Origin: SAR324 cluster bacterium
Lineage (GTDB): Bacteria > Bdellovibrionota > UBA2361 > JAAZON01
Assembly (NCBI GenBank): GCA_012797725.1
Contig: JAAZON010000170.1
Location: 1-6,620 of the forward strand
DNA: 6,620 nucleotides
Direction: 5' to 3'
Shown here one piece after another: positions 1 through 6,003 of this stretch (positions within the stretch are counted from its first letter, which is position 1; every line of letters begins with the position of its first letter). Position numbers and translations under genes: made by a program. The notes under the pieces were generated by a model that worked only from the letters and a program-made list of their open reading frames with translations, ran no database searches and was not told where the DNA came from.

Positions 1-498
1 AGCTAATCTCTCTGTAATTAAATTAAGTTTCTCAACGCCGAGGTGCGTATACATTATCTCACGACCCTTAAAGCGCATGCTGAATTTCACTTTATCGCCG
101 TTTGCCAAGAATTCCCTAGCATGCTTTAACTTGATTTCTAGATCCCCTGTGTCAGTACGGTAGCGTATGCGGAGTTCTTTAACTACATTCTCTGTTCTTT
201 TTTTGCGAGCTTCTGCCTCTTTCTTTTGTTCTCGATATTTGAATTTGCCATAATCCATTAATCGACAGACCGGAGGTTTAGCTTCCGGAGCAACTTCTAC
301 AAGGTCGAGCTCTGCCTTATCTGCTTCTGCCAATGCCTGTGAAAGAGGGAGGACTCCCAATTGGCGTCCATCCTCTGCGATGACTCTTACTTCTCTTGCT
401 GTAATGAATTCATTTATTTTATGTGTGTCTGGTTGGACCTGTGCTCGGTTGCGCACCGGGTTGCCACGAAATGGTGGCCGAGAAGAAGTGGTATTCAA
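1..498 (-). CDS. infC: Translation initiation factor IF-3, C-terminus cut by the window edge
   Basis: IF-3 binds the 30S ribosomal subunit, keeps it apart from 50S and checks start codon/initiator tRNA pairing. I read 166 uninterrupted codons on the minus strand. After a basic, Pro/Arg-containing N-terminal tail of about 26 residues comes KINEFITAREVRVI (residues 27-40), the usual beginning of the N-domain. The IF-3 signature region PPVCRLMDYGKFKY lies at 75-88, then a charged linker helix (about 89-103) and the C-domain from KELRIRYRTDTGD (107-119) to KFSMRFKGRE (138-147). Roughly 15-30 C-terminal residues lie outside the window. The start is TTG at 498-496: it is the only in-frame initiator-type codon placed after a good Shine-Dalgarno (AGGAG, 7 nt spacing), and an in-frame TAG lies upstream at 531-529 with no ATG between. 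A rare start codon fits the known autoregulation of infC. No thrS precedes it, so infC seems to be first in its operon; rpmI and rplT would be expected next, beyond the edge. Confidence 0.96.
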   Translation of the reverse strand, partial: MNTTSSRPPFRGNPVRNRAQVQPDTHKINEFITAREVRVIAEDGRQLGVLPLSQALAEADKAELDLVEVAPEAKPPVCRLMDYGKFKYREQKKEAEARKKRTENVVKELRIRYRTDTGDLEIKLKHAREFLANGDKVKFSMRFKGREIMYTHLGVEKLNLITERLA

Positions 499-504
499 AT
501 AGAG

Positions 505-511
505 GCTCCTT
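505..511 (-). promoter_or_regulatory. Ribosome binding site that fixes the TTG start of infC
   Basis: On the minus strand TAAGGAG lies 7 nt upstream of the TTG. The ATT overlapping the TTG by one base (500-498) is out of frame and immediately followed by TGA, so it cannot be the AUU-type start used by E. coli infC. Confidence 0.7.
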
Positions 512-535
512 AAAAAGGTTAAATAAAACTAAACT

Positions 536-567
536 TTGATGTAGGATGCATATAAAATTATTATAAT
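536..567 (+). promoter_or_regulatory. Candidate sigma-70-type promoter for murI
   Basis: TTGATG (536-541) is followed after 17 bp by TATTAT (559-564); a perfect TATAAT also lies at 562-567, with 20 bp spacing. Transcription would begin near 571-575, giving a leader of about 40 nt before the murI ATG. The assignment rests only on consensus match and position. Confidence 0.5.
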
Positions 568-582
568 TCAAGAGTTTTTCAA
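560..582 (-). promoter_or_regulatory. Weak candidate promoter for infC, overlapping the murI promoter
   Basis: The minus strand also reads TATAAT at 565-560, because ATTATAAT (560-567) is a perfect palindrome. A TTGAAA hexamer lies at 582-577 but only 11 bp from that -10, too close to pair with it, and no good -35 sits at 16-18 bp. An infC promoter must lie somewhere in this gap, but this exact placement is uncertain. Confidence 0.3.
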
Positions 583-614
583 AGACGTTCTTTGATAAAA
601 TAAGAGCAATATTT

Positions 615-1424
615 ATGGGGACTTTCAAGCGAATAGGGGTTTTTGATAGCGGATTGGGCGGTTTGACCGTATTACGCGAATTGCGAAATAAACTTCCGCA
701 TCTTGATTACATCTATCTTGGCGATACAGCACGCGTGCCTTATGGAACTAGAAGCGTGAAAATCATAGGGAGATATGCCGAAGATTGCATTAGATTTCTT
801 AAATCATTTGATGTAAGCAGAATAGTGATAGCTTGCAACACAGTCTCAGCAGTGGCGCTTGAGCATGTAAAGGATTTGGCTAAACTTCCGGTGTATGCAA
901 CTATTGATGTGACAGCAAGGGAGGCCCTAAAGACATCCGTTTCTAAACAAATTGGTGTTATTGGAACCAAGGCGACTATAAAAAGCGGTGCATATGAAAG
1001 GGCGCTCAGAGATTTAGATCCTAATTGTCGGGTTTATTCCAAAGCCTGTCCCCTTTTTGTGCCGTTAGTCGAAGAAGGATTATTTGAAGGTGCCCTGGTT
1101 GAGCGTACCATAGAGCATTACCTAGGGGAACTAAAGCACGAACAGATTGATGCCTTAATTCTCGGCTGCACTCATTACCCCCTTTTAGAAAAAAGCCTTG
1201 ATAAATTTTTCGGATTCAAGCTGAAACTAATTTCAAGTGCTAGATGTATAGCTTCAGAGCTTTATTCTGAGTATCAAGAAGAAAATGAGAGGAACCAATC
1301 TCAAGCAACAGGAAGCCTTTCAATATTTCTAACTGACGATTCTCCGGATTTTAAACTATTTGCCACAAATATTCTTGGAAAACTGGAAGGGGTAACTTGT
1401 AATATTATCTCACTTGAAGAATGA
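615..1424 (+). CDS. murI: Glutamate racemase
   Basis: MurI interconverts L- and D-glutamate in the cytoplasm, supplying D-glutamate for the peptidoglycan stem peptide. The 269-residue product is normal for the family (about 255-290). Hallmarks are all visible: the N-terminal IGVFDSGLGGLTVL (residues 7-20, with D11 and S12), LGDTARVPYGTRS (35-47), the first catalytic cysteine in ACNTVSA (C74), VEEG (152-155), and the second catalytic cysteine in GCTHYP (C185, with H187). One point is slightly unusual: where relatives commonly have an Asp in a 'D-S/P-G/A' turn after the last core strand, this protein reads LISSARCIASE (205-215). The ATG at 615 is supported by a modest Shine-Dalgarno (AAGAG, 8 nt spacing) and by the family N-terminus starting a few residues later. 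The gene is divergent from infC, convergent with the DUF6502-like gene, and appears monocistronic. Confidence 0.97.
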   Translation: MGTFKRIGVFDSGLGGLTVLRELRNKLPHLDYIYLGDTARVPYGTRSVKIIGRYAEDCIRFLKSFDVSRIVIACNTVSAVALEHVKDLAKLPVYATIDVTAREALKTSVSKQIGVIGTKATIKSGAYERALRDLDPNCRVYSKACPLFVPLVEEGLFEGALVERTIEHYLGELKHEQIDALILGCTHYPLLEKSLDKFFGFKLKLISSARCIASELYSEYQEENERNQSQATGSLSIFLTDDSPDFKLFATNILGKLEGVTCNIISLEE

Positions 1425-1440
1425 GTTTCTTTTCTAAATT

Positions 1441-2268
1441 CTAGTCAATTTTGGTGGATTGTTCCATTTTTTCTTCGATAAAACTAAAGGTGGCAATAGC
1501 AGCCCTTGCGCCTCCAGTCTTGTTTTTTAGCTTGGGATTTATATCTTTATCAAATTTGGAAAGAAAACTCCTAGCTTCTTTATGAAACTTTTCTCCTTTT
1601 TCAAGGAACCATTTTCTTATTTCAGGCACATTTTCAACACAGAGATTGTCATATTGTGTCTTTATATGAAGATTGGGAAGTTCTTTAGGGCTAAATATGT
1701 TTTCATCAACGGCAGCAATAAGATCGGCGCTGTCAGCAGCAAGCAACGAGAGCCCTTGGGCCACATCGCCAGTAGGGACGTACACTGCGCTCTGCAAGCA
1801 TATCGTGCCTTGCTGTCTGCTTACGGCACCTATTCTCTCGAGCTCGAATAAAACAGTATATGGGTTAAGATCCTTACTGACAGACCTCACAAGTTCCGTG
1901 AATTCACTACACTTCCCTTCAAGCTTAAGAATTTTGGCTTTTCCAGATTTGCTTGAGAAACGGGGATCTTGCTGCCATTGGCCAATGACACGAGCCACGA
2001 GACTTGTGTCTGTTCCAAGTTTTGACTCTTGCTTATTAAAAAGTCTCATCACATCTCGGCGATGAAGCCCAGTAATAACACTTAAGCGACTTGTGCTGAC
2101 TATTGCCCCTTGAAGCCTCACTTGTTCAGCAGCAGCCTCAAGAAACACAGATTTAGCAATCTCAATGAAATCTTGAAGTCTAATGGAACGCTTCAGGCAG
2201 AAGCGAGAAATCGGTCGAAGTAATGCCCGCAAGGCTTGGAGAAATAATTGACGTTGTGACATTCTCAT
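1441..2268 (-). CDS. DUF6502-like protein with an N-terminal helix-turn-helix-like region
   Basis: The 275-residue product resembles proteins annotated as DUF6502, recognised from the layout and not from a search. The N-terminal block LRALLRPISRFCLKRSIRLQ (residues 13-32) is followed by FIEIAKSVFLEAAAEQ (34-49), then VSTSRLSVITGLHRRDVMRL (57-76), which reads like a winged-helix or helix-turn-helix unit. The segment GQWQQDPRF (96-104) follows, as in this family, and the C-terminus carries a charged helix, WFLEKGEKFHKEARSFLSKFDKD (220-242 region). No signal peptide or membrane segment is seen, so the protein should be cytoplasmic. Its function is unknown; DNA binding is an inference from the N-terminal half. 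It lies 10 nt after the stop of the lipoprotein gene and is probably co-transcribed with it. The first ATG (2268) is preferred over the second (codon 3) because AGGG lies 8 nt upstream. It ends 16 bp from murI. Confidence 0.85.
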   Translation of the reverse strand: MRMSQRQLFLQALRALLRPISRFCLKRSIRLQDFIEIAKSVFLEAAAEQVRLQGAIVSTSRLSVITGLHRRDVMRLFNKQESKLGTDTSLVARVIGQWQQDPRFSSKSGKAKILKLEGKCSEFTELVRSVSKDLNPYTVLFELERIGAVSRQQGTICLQSAVYVPTGDVAQGLSLLAADSADLIAAVDENIFSPKELPNLHIKTQYDNLCVENVPEIRKWFLEKGEKFHKEARSFLSKFDKDINPKLKNKTGGARAAIATFSFIEEKMEQSTKID

Positions 2269-2278
2269 CTAGATAACC

Positions 2279-2884
2279 CTAATTTGAGAGTGCCTGGAGC
2301 AAGGCAGGGCATTTGTTTTTTAGCATGCGACATGCCAAGTTTTCTGGAATTGAAGTTAACAATTTCTTTCCATTCTCTCCGATTGAGGGATCCCCAACGA
2401 AGGCGCAAGTAAGCGAAGAGAAGAAAGACTCCAGGATAGAAAAGTTTTCATTTAAACAAGCATCTAGCTCTTCAAATGTAGCAGCGCAATTTTGTGCCCC
2501 TTGTTTGTTCAATAGACATTTAAATTCACTGAGATTAGGACTGAGTCTTTCCTCAAGGCATCTAGACGTGTTAGCTGTACAATTTGACACCAAAGCTTGC
2601 TCTTCTCTCATTTTTGCGCGAAGTGTTTCAGAAGCATGACCTTCAAACAAACAAAGACGTTCTTTAGATAATATTCGAGTTAAGTATTGTTCTGTTTCTT
2701 GACAAAGTTCATCAAATTCCTTGTCGCTTAAGGTGTTTATTTTTTGTTGTTTAGATTTATTACTCGAAAAAATCACCCTTTCTGAACTTTCGCCACCGCA
2801 GGAACTGAGCCAATACAAAAGAAGTCCAACTAGTATGAAGACTGGCAGATCACTAAGGTGTATTTTAAATTTTCTTTTGCTCAT
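2279..2884 (-). CDS. Cysteine-rich putative lipoprotein of unknown function
   Basis: The function is not recognised. The 201-residue product has a short basic N-terminus (KRKFK), a hydrophobic stretch at about residues 13-27 and a lipobox-like LSSC with Cys29 followed by GG. This suggests a lipoprotein signal, although the hydrophobic core is preceded by a fairly long n-region. The mature part is helical and holds ten more cysteines (61, 78, 102, 109, 123, 133, 143, 160, 185, 192), an even number that fits disulfides in an oxidising compartment. The spacing Cys-x9-Cys in NCAATFEELDACLNE (132-146), then Cys160, vaguely resembles small cysteine-rich proteins of delta-proteobacterial types; this is a weak impression. 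The ATG at 2884 is the only likely start, since an in-frame TGA lies four codons upstream. Its Shine-Dalgarno is poor (AAGAG almost abutting the ATG), so translation may be weak. It is first in a two-gene unit with the DUF6502-like gene. Confidence 0.8.
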   Translation of the reverse strand: MSKRKFKIHLSDLPVFILVGLLLYWLSSCGGESSERVIFSSNKSKQQKINTLSDKEFDELCQETEQYLTRILSKERLCLFEGHASETLRAKMREEQALVSNCTANTSRCLEERLSPNLSEFKCLLNKQGAQNCAATFEELDACLNENFSILESFFSSLTCAFVGDPSIGENGKKLLTSIPENLACRMLKNKCPALLQALSN

Positions 2885-2944
2885 TCTCTTAGTTCAATAG
2901 CCAGGACGCTCAAATGGGAAACAGGCTGTGTATTTTGCACACCT

Positions 2945-2973
2945 ACTCTAGTCTTTGGATCTCCAAGGGTCAA
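2945..2973 (-). promoter_or_regulatory. Candidate promoter of the lipoprotein-DUF6502 unit
   Basis: On the minus strand TTGACC (2973-2968, five of six consensus bases) is followed after exactly 17 bp by TAGAGT (2950-2945, four of six). Transcription would begin near 2938, giving a leader of about 54 nt. The spacer contains a small GC-containing inverted repeat (CCTTGG and CCAAAG around AGAT) that could bind a regulator. Confidence 0.45.
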
Positions 2974-3047
2974 GCTAAGAAAAATAAGCAATTAGCCTAA
3001 CCGTTTGAATTGATTAGTTTTAAACTTGAGTCTTTGAAGAAGCATAG

Positions 3048-3091
3048 CCATTCAGCTAGTAACGCTTTTACCTAGCTTAACTGCTGAATGG
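3048..3091 (-). repeat. Long imperfect inverted repeat (hairpin) after the secreted protein gene
   Basis: CCATTCAGC (3048-3056) and GCTGAATGG (3083-3091) are perfect 9 bp arms. The stem continues inward with single-base bulges (3058-3060 with 3080-3082, 3061-3062 with 3077-3078, 3064-3065 with 3075-3076), giving about 16 pairs around a 9 nt loop. An alternative inner stem, CTAG (3056-3059) with CTAG (3072-3075), is mutually exclusive with part of it. The structure starts 13 bp after the stop of the gene ending at 3105, where a transcription terminator or mRNA-stabilising hairpin would be expected. Neither side has a T-tract, so it is not a canonical intrinsic terminator. Confidence 0.6.
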
Positions 3092-3104
3092 ATACTTAAT
3101 GTCT

Positions 3105-4349
3105 TCAGTTCGCTAAAAAAGCCTTTGGCACTGGCAAGTCCAAAGGGACCGAAGTGGGGCTGGGTGATGTGGAATTTCCAGTGGTGGGAGTTGGCGTCGG
3201 GACAGTTGGGGTCGCCGTAGCTGTGTTCTGTGGTTCTGTTGTAGGAGTTTCAGTCATTTTCTCTGTTGGTGTTGGACTTGGAGTTGGAGTGCCGGCTGTG
3301 CAGGTGACGCGGCAGGCTGTATTCAGAGTATTAATGCAAGCGTCACACCAACAGGGTTTTTCATCGCAGGTAATAGTACCTGGTTGACCGGTGTTTGTGG
3401 TACAGGCCGAGCCAGTGGCTGGACAGTTCAAGATTCTTCCGTCCGTTATCAGGGTTCCATCTCCATATTGACAAACTGCAGGGCCAGGAAAGATGCATGA
3501 ATGTGAGCCCCCACCTGCTTCGCTTGGTATTAAACAAGATCTCAAATCTGCGCATGTAGGCTTTCCATCTGCACATGTATTGTCGGGAGGGCACGTGATT
3601 ACAGACCCTCCGCATTTTCCACTTCGATAACCTTGCTCAATTAGTCCACTAAAATTTCTGCAATCCAGACCCATATAGCATGAAGTCATAGGGGCGCTTG
3701 GGCCAAAGCTACCACAAGTTGCAGGAATAGGGTTCCCGTCTTCATCTTTGCCGCTTTCACCACACACTCCGACCCGGGTAGATCCACCCATGCATCTGCA
3801 TATCAAACTTTGGCCAGTGTGAGCTCCGGTATTATCATAGATATCTTGACAGCATGGACCATAACCGTGAGAGCCGTCAGTTTGGCAGTGTCCTTCCACT
3901 TTCTCCCAGCTGCCTGTGTCACAGCCTATGGGATTTCCACATGCTTCGGTAAAATTTGTTCCTGTGCAGTAGGTGCTTATCGTAGTTGGTGTCGCAGTCG
4001 GTGTGTTTAGGCCTGGTGTTGCTGTCGGCGCCACAGTTGGGCAGCACACCATGATTATATCGTCGCCATAATTTGGAACCAGGATTCCCTCTTCATTTAG
4101 AATGTAAGGAGGTTCTCCTAATCCAAAACAAGTTTTATCACAAGGTGCAAGCGTTGCAGTAGGTGTTGGGGTATTAGTGGAAACGGGAGTAGGTATAAGA
4201 GCGTAAGCGGCTTTAGCATAACCAATAAAAATTAGGAGAATTGAAATTACGCCAAGCACCCTTATCGGTAACCTGCAAAGACATCTCTTAATAAACTTAC
4301 CCATAAGTATTTTCGCGTACATCATAATTAACTCATCCAATTGGTTCAT
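3105..4349 (-). CDS. Exported cysteine-rich protein with Thr/Pro-rich linkers, function unknown
   Basis: I do not recognise a family. The 414-residue product has a long basic N-terminus, a hydrophobic core at about residues 30-43 and a plausible signal peptidase site after AKAAYA (about 50). Thr/Pro-rich stretches lie at 53-69, 104-127 and 352-402, like low-complexity linkers of exported proteins. Between them are cysteine-rich modules: a short one (C70 to C103, ending in CC) and a long one (C128 to C350); the mature protein has about 31 cysteines. Many lie in short CxC, CC or Cx(2-9)C patterns within Gly/Asp/Pro-rich loops, suggesting a disulfide-stabilised extracellular or surface protein. 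The tail (LDLPVPKAFLAN) shows no LPXTG or PEP-CTERM signal. The ATG at 4349 is preferred over the later ATG at codon 16 because AGGTGA precedes only the former at good spacing, although the signal peptide is then unusually long. It lies 25 bp after the helical-repeat gene and is probably its operon partner. Confidence 0.82.
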   Translation of the reverse strand: MNQLDELIMMYAKILMGKFIKRCLCRLPIRVLGVISILLIFIGYAKAAYALIPTPVSTNTPTPTATLAPCDKTCFGLGEPPYILNEEGILVPNYGDDIIMVCCPTVAPTATPGLNTPTATPTTISTYCTGTNFTEACGNPIGCDTGSWEKVEGHCQTDGSHGYGPCCQDIYDNTGAHTGQSLICRCMGGSTRVGVCGESGKDEDGNPIPATCGSFGPSAPMTSCYMGLDCRNFSGLIEQGYRSGKCGGSVITCPPDNTCADGKPTCADLRSCLIPSEAGGGSHSCIFPGPAVCQYGDGTLITDGRILNCPATGSACTTNTGQPGTITCDEKPCWCDACINTLNTACRVTCTAGTPTPSPTPTEKMTETPTTEPQNTATATPTVPTPTPTTGNSTSPSPTSVPLDLPVPKAFLAN

Positions 4350-4374
4350 ACTCTTTCACCTACACCAATCTCTG

Positions 4375-5610
4375 CTAATCACTAGAAGCTCCTACGTCAT
4401 TTGCAATACGCTTCGAGCTAATATCAAACTGCATCTTTAAATCTGCCAAAATAGAAACAGCCCATGCCGAATCCGATATGAGTTTAAGCGTTCCTGCACA
4501 GGTGAAGCCTTCTCCCATTGAGCCAAGAAAACCGTTATCGCCTGTGCAAATAGGTCGTCTGGAATAATCGAAACGCGAGAGGATAAATTTGCTGATTATT
4601 GCGTGCAAGTCCTTTTCCAACTCAGGTCTTACAGTGATTATATTTTTAAGAGTTTCAGCACAAGCTAAAGCAGGCTGTATTACATTGAAGCGAACGTCAC
4701 CTGTGTCTTTGGACTCAAAATCAGCCTTGTCGAAATATTCAATGATTTGATTGAGCAACGGCGCATCTTTTGTCGCGTTATATAATTTTGATTTTGCAAG
4801 CTGAACGAAACAACTAAAATCCTGAGGTTCTAGTATTGGAATTGCTAGGCCACCAGCTTGGGTCATTTCTCCAGAAGCATGTAATTCGTCTATGATTTTT
4901 GAAGATGCAATTTTAAATGAGTCACGATAAGCCTGAAGATCTGAGTCAGTATATTTCTTTGGAAGCCAGTTGTTTTTGAGGTATTCTATAACAGTGGGAT
5001 CACCTAAGAGACCGTAAAAATCTGCCAATTCGCCCGCTATTAATGAGGCTACCATCTGATCTTTAGCCACTATTGACAAAGGCCCTTTGGTGTTTACTTG
5101 AGTTCTAATATCTTGAAGAGTCGGAACTATCAACCTCAAGACATCAAAATTTCTGCTTGCCTTGAATCCTTCAATTAATTGACTGAGATTGACTTCTAAT
5201 TGCAACGAGAGCAAAGGGTGTTTCTTGAATTTGTCAAACATCTCAAAAAGTTTGCTGATATTTTCCAAATATTTTGAACTTTTGGATTCGTGATAGAGTT
5301 TGGCGTTTGCTTGAATTTGCCATGCGATAGCTGCTGGGGGATTTACAGACTTAATGCTAGTGCAGCTTTCATTATTTTTGCATTCTATTCCCTGAATAAT
5401 ATTGTCGGGTCGATGCAGAACCTCCAAGAATTTAAAGGCCTCTAATGCAAGTTCTTTTCCACTTTTTGTTTCGACGATGTATTCACCGTTGCCACGAGAT
5501 ATTCTTTGATGCCATAGGAAAACAAGCAAGAGAGTGAGGAAGAGAAAGAGAATTAATAAATTCCGTAGCAAGGATATATGAGGATGCCTAGGACGGCCCT
5601 GCGTAAACAT
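4375..5610 (-). CDS. Membrane-anchored protein with alpha-hairpin repeats, function unknown
   Basis: I do not recognise a named family. The 411-residue product starts with a basic, His/Pro-containing segment (1-16) and one strongly hydrophobic helix (about 17-33), which is probably an uncleaved anchor with the rest outside the cytoplasm. The rest is helical and shows related segments: ANAKLYHESKSSKYLENISK (101-120), LADFYGLLGDPTVIEYLKN (195-213) and AKSKLYNATKDAPLLNQIIE (272-291). All share the pattern 'small-x-LY/FY, polar turn with Thr/Ser-Lys/Asp, then LLxxI' typical of (alpha/alpha) toroid proteins. CAETLKNI (317-324) and CAGTLKLI (371-378) also repeat each other. Six cysteines (77, 83, 267, 317, 355, 371) could form three disulfides. 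An (alpha/alpha)-barrel enzyme is possible, but no catalytic motif can be assigned. The start at 5610 has only a weak ribosome site (AAAGA). It is first in a two-gene unit with the cysteine-rich exported protein. Confidence 0.82.
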   Translation of the reverse strand: MFTQGRPRHPHISLLRNLLILFLFLTLLLVFLWHQRISRGNGEYIVETKSGKELALEAFKFLEVLHRPDNIIQGIECKNNESCTSIKSVNPPAAIAWQIQANAKLYHESKSSKYLENISKLFEMFDKFKKHPLLSLQLEVNLSQLIEGFKASRNFDVLRLIVPTLQDIRTQVNTKGPLSIVAKDQMVASLIAGELADFYGLLGDPTVIEYLKNNWLPKKYTDSDLQAYRDSFKIASSKIIDELHASGEMTQAGGLAIPILEPQDFSCFVQLAKSKLYNATKDAPLLNQIIEYFDKADFESKDTGDVRFNVIQPALACAETLKNIITVRPELEKDLHAIISKFILSRFDYSRRPICTGDNGFLGSMGEGFTCAGTLKLISDSAWAVSILADLKMQFDISSKRIANDVGASSD

Positions 5611-5780
5611 TCTTTGTGGAGTCCAAAAATTAATTGAAAGATTATGCTTCCTGCATCGAAGTGTTTGATATATCGGCTGATTTGGAGCTTGGCTTTAATT
5701 TTAAGAGTATTACTTAGGTTTATTAGGTTATCGAAAAAATTCGCTTTTTTACCGTATCCATTCACTTTTGTGACTGTTTG

Positions 5781-5864
5781 CGTCATTACAAGCCTGAAAT
5801 AGGGCGCCTGAATGATCTGTGCCTATGGATTGCCATAGGCACTATCGTACCTTCGCAATGACGG
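5781..5864. repeat. Probable decayed dispersed palindromic repeat
   Basis: The element is bounded by CGTCATT (5781-5787) and its inverse AATGACG (5857-5863). At the centre are perfect 10 bp arms GTGCCTATGG (5819-5828) and CCATAGGCAC (5833-5842) around the loop ATTG. The ends (CGTCATT; TTCGCAATGACGG) and the internal GGATTGCC resemble widespread intergenic palindromic repeats of the form GTCATTGCGA...GAAGCAATC...GATTGC...TCGCAATGAC. This copy is imperfect: the left end reads CGTCATTACAAGCC. There is no T-tract on either side, so a terminator is less likely. Recognition is by eye only. Confidence 0.6.
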
Positions 5865-5998
5865 TTTTATTAAGGACTTGCTAGTTTCCGGCTAACGGCC
5901 ACGCATTTTCTTTGTCCGTTTAGTAGCTTTGGGCCTGGGTAGAAACGGGCCAAACAAATATACTCAAGAGATTGTAATCTGTGAGATTAAGGATTTTT

Positions 5999-6003
5999 GG
6001 GAG
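5999..6003 (+). promoter_or_regulatory. Ribosome binding site of the ABC transporter gene
   Basis: GGGAG lies 4 nt before the ATG at 6008, somewhat closer than ideal, and supports that codon as the start. The hairpin TAATCT/AGATTA (5975-5989) ends 9 nt upstream and could affect access to this site. Confidence 0.5.

Noticed and set aside
419..628. 69-codon minus-strand reading frame across the infC start and the promoter gap
   Set aside because: It overlaps the infC start in another frame, spans the murI start, and its sequence has no domain character; infC itself is certain.
1455..1472. Intrinsic terminator for murI (short stem plus six T)
   Set aside because: The stem is only 4 bp (TGGA/TCCA), and the site lies inside the opposite gene; chance is likely.
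2995..3081. Integron attC-like core sites (GCCTAAC, GCTTAAC)
   Set aside because: Both read as the same half-site orientation on the plus strand, with no matching GTTRRRY partner downstream, and no integrase or cassette structure is present.
3154..3387. 77-codon plus-strand frame rich in Val and Gly
   Set aside because: It is the reverse complement of the Thr/Pro-rich linker of the exported protein, a compositional shadow.
5734..5750. A6/T6 inverted repeat as a terminator
   Set aside because: The stem has no G-C pairs and lies in an AT-rich leader upstream of a gene, not after one.
5553..5786. 77-codon minus-strand reading frame upstream of the helical-repeat gene
   Set aside because: It overlaps the start of the 411-residue gene by about 58 bp in a different frame, starts inside the palindromic repeat, and has no recognisable protein features. 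An upstream leader peptide is possible but unsupported.
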